Positions 57,037 through 64,000 of a DNA stretch of 64,000 nucleotides are shown in pieces. The DNA lies in NCBI RefSeq assembly GCF_016508585.1, contig NZ_JADVOP010000002.1, forward strand, positions 62,001-126,000, read 5' to 3'. Both the position numbers and the translations under genes were made by a program. The DNA comes from Acinetobacter baumannii. Its GTDB lineage: Bacteria; Pseudomonadota; Gammaproteobacteria; Pseudomonadales; Moraxellaceae. Every line of letters starts with the position of its first letter. Within the stretch, counting starts at the first letter, position 1. The notes under the pieces are model-generated. The model was given only the letters and a program-made list of their open reading frames with translations, did no database searches and was not told where the DNA came from.

Positions 57037-59307
57037 TTAGCCTTGTGCTTGTTGAATTTCAGCAACAGTTAAAGCAGTCATATTCACCAAACGACGTGTT
57101 GTTGCAGTCGGCGTCAAGATATGTACTGGTTTGGCAGCGCCAAGCAAAATAGGACCGATCGTCACATTGTTGCCTGAGGTTGATTTTAACAAGTTGAATG
57201 AAATGTTTGCCGCATCAAGATTTGGCATAATCAACAAGTTTGCAGAACCTTTGAAGCGTGAATTTGGGAATGCAAAATGACGAATATTTTCATCCAGTGC
57301 TGCATCTGCATGCATTTCGCCTTCTACTTCCAACTCAGGTGCAATCTCTGTCAAGATTTCAAAGACTTTACGCATTTTCTGTGCACTTGGATCATTTTGA
57401 TCTGAACCAAAACTAGAGTGCGACAATAATGCAACACGTGGTGTTACACCAAAGCGGCGAACTTCTTCTGCAGCTAGAATCGTCATTTCAGCGAGCTGTT
57501 CAGCAGTTGGGTTGGTATTTACATAAGTATCAGCAATGAAAATATTGCGATCTTCAAGCATTAAAGCATTCAAGGTAAAGAATGTGCTACGACCATCTTT
57601 CAGACCAATCACATTTTTAACGAAATCTAAGTGAATGTCGTAACTTGCATAGGTACCACACAACATGCCATCTGCTAAACCATGACGAACCAACATTGCA
57701 GCGATGAGTGTAGAGCGACGGCGTGACTCACGTTGAGCATACTCAGGCGTAACGCCTTTGCGCTGCATCAAGTTGTAATAATCATCTGCAAACTTATCGT
57801 AATCAGGATTTTTCTCTTGATCAACAATCGTGATGTTTACACCGTGTTCTAGACGTAAGCCCAATTTCTTGATGTTGGCTTCGATCACAGAAGTACGACC
57901 CACGAGAATAGGTTGTGCTAAACCTTCATCTACAGCAATCTGCACTGCACGCAATACACGAAGATCTTCACCTTCAGCATAAGCAATACGTTTAGGTGCA
58001 GTTTTTGCTTGCGCAAAAATAGGTTTCATCATCAATGCTGAGTTATATACAAACTCAGATAAACGTTGACGATAAGCAGAGAAGTCAGCAATTGGACGGC
58101 TCGCCACACCTGAGTCCATCGCAGCTTGAGCGACAGCAGGTGCAATTTCCAAAATCAGACGTTGATCAAGCGGTCGTGGAATTAAATAATCACGACCAAA
58201 TGATGCAGACTTTTCACCATAAGATGCCGCGTCTGCTTCAACATGTGCCATACGTGCAATTGCATGTACGCAAGCAATCTTCATTTCTTCATTAATCGTT
58301 GTTGCACCAACATCAAGCGCACCACGGAAAATATACGGGAAGCACAGCGCATTGTTCACTTGGTTTGGATAGTCCGAACGACCTGTTGCCATAATCACAT
58401 CTGGACGTACTTCATGCGCATGTTCAGGCAGAATTTCTGGATCCGGGTTGGCTAGGGCAAAGATAATTGGATCAGCGGCCATCACCTTAACCATTTCTTT
58501 GGTCAAGATCCCCGCTGCTGAAAGACCCAAGAACATATCCGCATCTGCAATCACATCTGCGATTTGAGAGCCTTCAATATCCTGGACATAACGCTTTTTA
58601 GACTCATCTAGGCCTTCACGTTTTGTGGTTAATAGACCACGCGAATCGGCTACAATGATGTTTTCTTTTTTCGCACCAATTGCGCAAAGTAAATCTAAAC
58701 AAGAAAGTGCGGCAGCGCCTGCGCCAGAAGCGACAATTTTGATCTCATCAATTTTCTTGCCGTTTAATTGCAAGGCATTGAGAAGCGCAGAGCCAACGAT
58801 GATCGAAGTACCGTGTTGGTCATCATGAAACACAGGAATTTTCATGCGTTCACGAAGCTTTTGTTCAATATAGAAACATTCAGGCGCTTTAATATCTTCG
58901 AGGTTGATCCCGCCAAACGTAGGTTCTAGTGCTGCTACGATGTCAACAATTTTATCCGGATCATTTTCAGCAATTTCGATGTCGAAAACGTCGACACCCG
59001 CAAATTTTTTAAAGAGTACGCCTTTACCTTCCATGACTGGCTTAGATGCCAATGGACCAATATTACCCAGTCCTAAAACGGCTGTACCATTACTGACCAC
59101 TGCGACCAAATTACCACGCGCAGTATAAAGCGCTGCTTTAGAAGGGTCTTTTTCAATTTCTAAACAAGGTGCTGCGACGCCAGGAGAGTAGGCAAGGGCT
59201 AGGTCATGTTGATTGACCAATTGCTTGCTTGGCGTAACGCTGATTTTTCCTGGTGTTGGAAATTCGTGATAGTAAAGGGCTTGCTGTTTTAAAGATTGAT
59301 CATCCAT
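57037..59307 (-). CDS. maeB: NADP-dependent malic enzyme MaeB
   Basis: Decarboxylates malate to pyruvate and yields NADPH. It has 756 residues: an N-terminal malic enzyme domain with [25 protein letters not shown] (substrate), [18 protein letters not shown] (metal/NAD) and the [13 protein letters not shown]ossmann loop, then a phosphotransacetylase-like domain (about 430-756), which is non-catalytic but regulatory in MaeB. ATG at 59307 was chosen over a longer frame that runs 26 codons upstream. Confidence 0.95.
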   Translation of the reverse strand: MDDQSLKQQALYYHEFPTPGKISVTPSKQLVNQHDLALAYSPGVAAPCLEIEKDPSKAALYTARGNLVAVVSNGTAVLGLGNIGPLASKPVMEGKGVLFKKFAGVDVFDIEIAENDPDKIVDIVAALEPTFGGINLEDIKAPECFYIEQKLRERMKIPVFHDDQHGTSIIVGSALLNALQLNGKKIDEIKIVASGAGAAALSCLDLLCAIGAKKENIIVADSRGLLTTKREGLDESKKRYVQDIEGSQIADVIADADMFLGLSAAGILTKEMVKVMAADPIIFALANPDPEILPEHAHEVRPDVIMATGRSDYPNQVNNALCFPYIFRGALDVGATTINEEMKIACVHAIARMAHVEADAASYGEKSASFGRDYLIPRPLDQRLILEIAPAVAQAAMDSGVASRPIADFSAYRQRLSEFVYNSALMMKPIFAQAKTAPKRIAYAEGEDLRVLRAVQIAVDEGLAQPILVGRTSVIEANIKKLGLRLEHGVNITIVDQEKNPDYDKFADDYYNLMQRKGVTPEYAQRESRRRSTLIAAMLVRHGLADGMLCGTYASYDIHLDFVKNVIGLKDGRSTFFTLNALMLEDRNIFIADTYVNTNPTAEQLAEMTILAAEEVRRFGVTPRVALLSHSSFGSDQNDPSAQKMRKVFEILTEIAPELEVEGEMHADAALDENIRHFAFPNSRFKGSANLLIMPNLDAANISFNLLKSTSGNNVTIGPILLGAAKPVHILTPTATTRRLVNMTALTVAEIQQAQG

Positions 59308-59444
59308 CTGAATCTCGATTATTACATGTTCCAGCGAGGCTGGTGGTTTGACTAAATTTGATCGAATATAACATTTGTTGAACAATACCGACAGTCAAAA
59401 AGTAGTTATTTCCAACAAACTTATAGATTTGAAGTCTAAAAGAA

Positions 59445-62303
59445 TTAACAAATCGTAATAAGCTTGTGCTGTTCTAAATATTTTGTACTGTCTGCTGAAG
59501 AAAGTGCTTTTGAAAAATAGAATCCTTGTAAAATATAGCATCCGTGTTTTTCTAAAAATAAAGCTTGTTCTTTGGTTTCAACACCCTCGGCGACCAGCGT
59601 AATACCTATGGCATTTCCCATGGCAATAATTGCATTGACAATCGCTTCATCTTTTTCTTGACCAATTTTTGAAATAAATGCTTTGTCAATTTTTAAAATA
59701 TCAAAGGGATAACTGGTGAGATAAGCAAGCGAAGAATAGCCTGTACCGAAATCATCTAAAGAAATTGAAATATGACGGTCTTTGAGTTGTTTTAAAAGCA
59801 AATTGACTTGGTCAGACTTTTCAAATAAAGAAGATTCGGTGAGTTCAAGTTCAAGCATATCACCGGAAATATTGTATTTTTTAAGCGCATAGTCAATGTC
59901 TTCAATCAACTGACCACGATAGATTTGTTGAGCAACAATATTGATGGATACTCGAAAATGGTCAAAGCCTAGAGATTGCCAATACTGAATCTGTTTACAG
60001 GTTTCATGCAGCACGATCAATCCGATATCGGAAATTAGACTGGTTTCTTCTGCGAGTGGAATGAAAATGTCCGGCAAAATATAGCCCAGTGTAGGATGCT
60101 GCCAGCGCACTAAAGCTTCAAAACCATAGATACGTTGAGTTTTGACACAGATTTTAGGCTGGTAGTGGACGGTTAACTCTTTATGTTTAATTGCTTTTCT
60201 GAGTTCACTTTCTAAATTTATACCTTGATTAAGTAAAGGTGTTTTCTTATCGGAATAGAAATAGACTGTATTGCCGCCTAAACGTTTGGCTTCTCGTAAA
60301 GCAGATTCGGCATGACCATTTAAACTATCCAATTGCAAACCATGTTCAGGATACAGCGCAATCCCAATTGAAAGCGTGATGGTTTGTTCCTGTGCATTGA
60401 TATCAAATGGCTGTTTAAATGCATCTAAGATGTTTTGTGCGTGCTGATGAATATTGATATTGCTGTTTAAATTGTATATCACAGCAAAATCATCATTGTT
60501 TAAGTAGGCAATAAGGGATGCGCTGCTACAGCATAATCTTAAACGATGCGCCACTCGTTTGAGTAATTCATCACCTTCTTTATGGCTCATGAACTCATTG
60601 AACAGTTTAAAACGGTCAATGTTAATCCGTAAAACCGCAAAGTTTTTAAATGTACTTGAATAATGGGTTAAATAATGATGCAAGCGTTGTTTGAAATAAA
60701 AGCGGTTGGGCAGATCGGTGAGAATATCGTAATGTTCCAGATAGGAGAGTCTTTGTTCCTGTTTTTTACGATCCGTCAAGTCAGTAATAATACCCACATA
60801 GTTTGAAATTTTATTTTTTTCATCATAAATAGCATTGATGTGTACCCAAAGAACCAGCTTTTTCCCAGACGTAAAATCAATTTGCAATTCTGATTCAAAT
60901 TCGCCATGTTGGACTAAGCTTTGGGTAATCACCGTATACATTTTTTCAGTACGTGCATTGTTGTTGATGGTGATATCAAAGAGATGGCGGCCGATCAAAT
61001 CATTTTCTTTATAAGCCAGAAGTTGTTCGAAATAGGGATTTACTTCTAAATAGCACAAATTATTGTCTAAAATAAATACACCTTCAGCCACTTGCTCTAA
61101 AACATTCGCGGCCAGTTTCAGTTTTTCTTGGTCTGTTTTTTCTTTTTGAATATTTCGTTGAATACCCACCATTCTTAATGGTTTATTGTTAAAGTTTTTT
61201 GAAACGACCTTACCAATATCCTGAATCCAGCACCATTGATTGTCACGCTTTACACGATAGATTGCTTCAAAACGTTCAGTCTTTCCTTTGAGGTGCTGTT
61301 TGAGCAAGGTCTTATAATTTTCAATATCTTCAGGATGAATGAAATCATCGACATTGTTTTGTTTAAGATTTAATTGTCTGAATTCAGCATCGCTTTTTGA
61401 ATCGGCTATTTCGAATGTACGCTTCTCTATGTTCCAGACCCATGAATGGATGCCTGCTGTTTCATGTGCAAAGGTAAGATTGGCTTGATGATTTTCAAGG
61501 CGATCATTCATCTGCTTAAAATCATAGGTTCGTTCTTTTACTTTCTGTTCTAATAAATGATTATGCAGTTGCAACTCATTTTTCATGGTTTGAGTTTTGG
61601 AAATTTCATTTTTGAGTTGAAGCTGTAATCCTTTTGATTCTTCAAGTTGTTGTTGCGATTGTCTAATCAAAATTCGATTCTTTAGGTTTAGAATTTCTGA
61701 ATTTAAGTAAATCTTATGTGAGATATAGGCACTAAAAAATAACAAGGCAAACCACACAATAAATACTGTGCTATATACTTCATTGGTATTTTGTGGAAAC
61801 AGTAAGGGAATGCTGAAAACTGGAATCGAAGAGGGAACAAACAAGGCTGTAAAATAACTAAATCTCTGATTCAGAAAGTTCATTGCCATTACATAAGAAA
61901 AGCTCAGCAAAAAACTGGATAAAAGAAAAGAGTAAAATGGATTGAGTGTATCGGGTAATCTGGTCAATTCTAAATTGACAATATAGATGCCAATACCAAA
62001 TAGAGTACCTAGAATTAAACTGAAAAATTGAAAAAAAACATGTATATGCTTAAAAGATTGTTTGTTCTTTTGATAAAGCATACAGGTTAAAAAAATACAG
62101 ATAAACAGTATAAAGACAACAGTGACAGCAAACCAAGATGTCAATAAATCGGTATGTGTCTTAAACAAATAAAGATAAATAAAGGCATCACATATGCACG
62201 TAAAAAATACCCAAATAAAAAATATTCGGATATTTTTAACAGTCTTTCTGATGTTCGATGAATTCACATCATATGAAAGAAGCTCTTCCTGAACATCATT
62301 CAT
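59445..62303 (-). CDS. Membrane PAS-GGDEF-EAL protein, c-di-GMP phosphodiesterase
   Basis: A 952-residue signalling protein. About six or seven N-terminal membrane helices (residues 25-205), a coiled-coil segment (about 210-280), two PAS domains (about 285-510), a degenerate GGDEF (NNDDF near residue 600) and an EAL domain (EALVRW near 729, then ELTES, LDDFGTGYSS, KIDKAF and EGVE). All EAL catalytic residues appear intact, so it should degrade c-di-GMP; the GGDEF half probably only senses GTP or is inert. The ATG at 62303 was chosen over an upstream GTG; AGAGG lies 11 bp before. Confidence 0.88.
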   Translation of the reverse strand: MNDVQEELLSYDVNSSNIRKTVKNIRIFFIWVFFTCICDAFIYLYLFKTHTDLLTSWFAVTVVFILFICIFLTCMLYQKNKQSFKHIHVFFQFFSLILGTLFGIGIYIVNLELTRLPDTLNPFYSFLLSSFLLSFSYVMAMNFLNQRFSYFTALFVPSSIPVFSIPLLFPQNTNEVYSTVFIVWFALLFFSAYISHKIYLNSEILNLKNRILIRQSQQQLEESKGLQLQLKNEISKTQTMKNELQLHNHLLEQKVKERTYDFKQMNDRLENHQANLTFAHETAGIHSWVWNIEKRTFEIADSKSDAEFRQLNLKQNNVDDFIHPEDIENYKTLLKQHLKGKTERFEAIYRVKRDNQWCWIQDIGKVVSKNFNNKPLRMVGIQRNIQKEKTDQEKLKLAANVLEQVAEGVFILDNNLCYLEVNPYFEQLLAYKENDLIGRHLFDITINNNARTEKMYTVITQSLVQHGEFESELQIDFTSGKKLVLWVHINAIYDEKNKISNYVGIITDLTDRKKQEQRLSYLEHYDILTDLPNRFYFKQRLHHYLTHYSSTFKNFAVLRINIDRFKLFNEFMSHKEGDELLKRVAHRLRLCCSSASLIAYLNNDDFAVIYNLNSNINIHQHAQNILDAFKQPFDINAQEQTITLSIGIALYPEHGLQLDSLNGHAESALREAKRLGGNTVYFYSDKKTPLLNQGINLESELRKAIKHKELTVHYQPKICVKTQRIYGFEALVRWQHPTLGYILPDIFIPLAEETSLISDIGLIVLHETCKQIQYWQSLGFDHFRVSINIVAQQIYRGQLIEDIDYALKKYNISGDMLELELTESSLFEKSDQVNLLLKQLKDRHISISLDDFGTGYSSLAYLTSYPFDILKIDKAFISKIGQEKDEAIVNAIIAMGNAIGITLVAEGVETKEQALFLEKHGCYILQGFYFSKALSSADSTKYLEQHKLITIC

Positions 62304-62439
62304 TCGCTGTTGCACCTCTGCTATTTTTAGAATGCGTAGGTTTAAGGGAGCAACTATTGAAAATTTGTTAATTAATAGTCTCTTTGCTATTAAAATACTG
62401 TGAAATCACCAAATTTGCAATTGCTTTGTGTGAACTGAG

Positions 62440-63159
62440 TCACTTTAATGGGAAATAATAATTCAAAATAGACAAGGCAACCACGGGGGCTGTCTCGGTT
62501 CTCAGTACTCGTTCACCAATACACCAATTTTTAAAACCGAATTGGTTGGCTGTTATGATTTCAGCTTCACTCAGCCCACCTTCAGGACCAATCAACAGGG
62601 CAAGATTGAGTGAGGCATTTGCAAGAACGTCGCTTTGCTCTTTTTCAGGAGCGAGAACAAATCGAGTCTCGGGTAACTGACTTTCCAGCCAGCTCTGTAA
62701 GCTGAGGGGAGCAAGAACTCTAGGAACAATATTCATCCCACACTGTTCGCAGGCAGCAATCGCAATACCTTGCCAATGATCAAGTTTTTTCTGGTCGCGA
62801 TCATATTTTAAACGCATTTCACAACGTTCAGAAGTCAGTAACTGAATTTCGGTCACACCAAGCTCAACTGCTTTCTGAATGGCATAATCCATACGATCGC
62901 CTTTACTCATGACTTGCCCAAGCAATGTTGTAAAAGCCGGAGTACGATTATCTGGATGAAATGATTCTATCCAAACAGATGCAGACTTTTTAGTCACCTC
63001 TGTTAGGCGCACTTCATATTCACCCCCTTGTCCGTTGAACAAGATGGCATGTTCACCAACTTGTGCGCGCAATACCTTGACCCAATGATGAAATACGGTT
63101 TCAGTCAGTTCAACTGTCGTATTGACAGCCAAATCCGTTTCAATATAAAAGCGAGGCAT
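62440..63159 (-). CDS. rsmE: 16S rRNA m3U1498 methyltransferase
   Basis: Methylates U1498 of 16S rRNA. A SPOUT-fold protein of 239 residues with an N-terminal PUA-like domain and the C-terminal knot motifs LLIGPEGGLSEAEI and LRTETAPVVALSIL. A single gene, 38 bp downstream of metF on the same strand. Confidence 0.95.
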   Translation of the reverse strand: MPRFYIETDLAVNTTVELTETVFHHWVKVLRAQVGEHAILFNGQGGEYEVRLTEVTKKSASVWIESFHPDNRTPAFTTLLGQVMSKGDRMDYAIQKAVELGVTEIQLLTSERCEMRLKYDRDQKKLDHWQGIAIAACEQCGMNIVPRVLAPLSLQSWLESQLPETRFVLAPEKEQSDVLANASLNLALLIGPEGGLSEAEIITANQFGFKNWCIGERVLRTETAPVVALSILNYYFPLK

Positions 63160-63197
63160 TCAGTTTCACTCACAAGTCGGGAAATCAATTTTTTGGT

Positions 63198-64000
63198 TTA
63201 AGCTAAGCCAAGATCAAGAACAAGTTGGCGGTTTGGTTCAGTGTGGTTCATTGTATAAAAGTGCAGACTAGGGGCACCGCCTGCGATGAGGCGTTCACAC
63301 AGCTTAATCACAACCTCATGACCAAAAGCTTTAATACTGGCAGAGTCGTCACCATAAGTAGCCAGTTGTTTACGAATCCAGCGTGGGATTTCAGCACCTG
63401 TACCGTCAGCAAAACGAATCAAATTACTGGCATTGGTAATTGGCATGATGCCTGGTGCGACTGGAATATCAATCCCTGCTTTCTGGATGCGGTCCACAAA
63501 ATAGAAATAGGCATCGGGATTAAAGAAAAATTGAGTAATCGCTGCATTTGCCCCTGCATTTACTTTTTCAACAAAGTGTTGAATATCTGCATCATAGCTT
63601 TCTGCTTGAGGATGCATCTCGGGGTATGCTGCGACTTCAATTTTAAAGTGGTCGCCTGTATGTTCACGAATAAAACGAACCAAATCCATCGCATAAGGGA
63701 GTTCACCTAGCCCGACTTGACCTGAAGGTAAATCACCGCGTAATGCAACGATACGATCAATCCCTTGTGCTTTATAAATATCTAATAATTCAGCAATGCG
63801 CGCCTTATCATCTCCAATACATGAAAGATGTGGGGCAACAGGAGTACCTTTACCGTTGAAGTCAGAAATTGCGGCTAAGGTTCGTTCGCGGGTTGAACCA
63901 CCAGCACCATAAGTAATCGAAAAAAACTCTGGATTGAATTGTTGCAGTTCTTGATGAACGACTTTAAGTTTTTCCGCACCTGCATCGGTTTTGGTTGGGA
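63198..64000 (-). CDS. metF: 5,10-methylenetetrahydrofolate reductase, partial (5' end cut off)
   Basis: FAD enzyme that reduces methylene-THF to methyl-THF for methionine synthesis. The gene enters the window on the minus strand and its first few codons lie beyond position 64000; 267 codons are visible including the stop. Motifs are TKTDAGAEKL, SITYGAGGSTRERT (FAD), PHLSCIGDD, IVALRGDLP and, near the end, GIMPITNASNLI. It is in one open frame throughout; no frameshift. Confidence 0.95.
   Translation of the reverse strand, partial: PTKTDAGAEKLKVVHQELQQFNPEFFSITYGAGGSTRERTLAAISDFNGKGTPVAPHLSCIGDDKARIAELLDIYKAQGIDRIVALRGDLPSGQVGLGELPYAMDLVRFIREHTGDHFKIEVAAYPEMHPQAESYDADIQHFVEKVNAGANAAITQFFFNPDAYFYFVDRIQKAGIDIPVAPGIMPITNASNLIRFADGTGAEIPRWIRKQLATYGDDSASIKAFGHEVVIKLCERLIAGGAPSLHFYTMNHTEPNRQLVLDLGLA

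Noticed and set aside
63198..63689. metF as a 163-residue truncated or frameshifted gene
   Set aside because: The frame is open to the window edge without a stop; only an internal ATG makes it look short.

Overview
The window reads as a chromosomal segment of an Acinetobacter species, probably an environmental one. It is AT-rich, and the gene set and order are typical of that genus: queE-queC, a split sulfate-uptake cluster, lepA-lepB-DUF4845-rnc-era-recO-pdxJ-miaE, dacC, lipA, sthA, mgtA, pdxB-epmA, cca and maeB. The genus call is an inference from protein sequences and synteny, because no database could be searched. Nearly everything is single-copy housekeeping DNA. I see no insertion-sequence transposase, no phage genes and no rRNA.

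Layout. 0.1-5.2 kb: peroxiredoxin and PP-loop ATPase, queuosine precursor genes queE/queC, dapD, an OmpW-like porin. 5.3-12.2 kb: a FadL-like protein, then the sulfate regulon (cysB, cysA, cysW, cysT, a small hydrolase, sbp). 12.4-18.7 kb: pabC-mltG-tmk, a thioesterase, an unknown gene paired with a histone-deacetylase-like hydrolase, and a Fur-box-like site before a small gene plus an AraC regulator. 18.8-27.4 kb: nadB, a DegP/MucD protease, a thioesterase and a lipid-linked sugar transfer cluster (PAP2, ArnT-like, ArnC-like, divergent UPF0104). 27.5-35.0 kb: translation, secretion and RNA-processing genes. 35.1-36.7 kb: a type I-F CRISPR array and tRNA-Asn. 36.9-49.3 kb: photolyase, slyD, ndh, a MITE-like repeat, dacC, an M61 peptidase, small secreted proteins, lipA and sthA. 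49.4-64.0 kb: mgtA with a structured leader, pdxB-epmA, cca, maeB, a membrane GGDEF/EAL protein, rsmE and the 3' part of metF.

The most notable region is the CRISPR locus. It has 19 repeats of 28 bp and 18 spacers of 32 bp, with no cas gene anywhere in the 64 kb. Directly before its leader, about 150 bp read in shifting frames like a wrecked 3' end of cas6f (csy4). This suggests that a complete I-F locus lost its cas operon by deletion while the leader, with a consensus IHF site, and the array survived. The array also has a duplicated spacer-repeat unit and compensatory base changes in the repeat stem.

Other signals worth testing are a long 5' leader upstream of the mgtA operon with mutually exclusive hairpins and a short upstream ORF, a 329-bp element with matching inverted ends beside dacC, a terminator hairpin that also buries the cca ribosome binding site, and a small secreted protein built from short beta-helix-like repeats.
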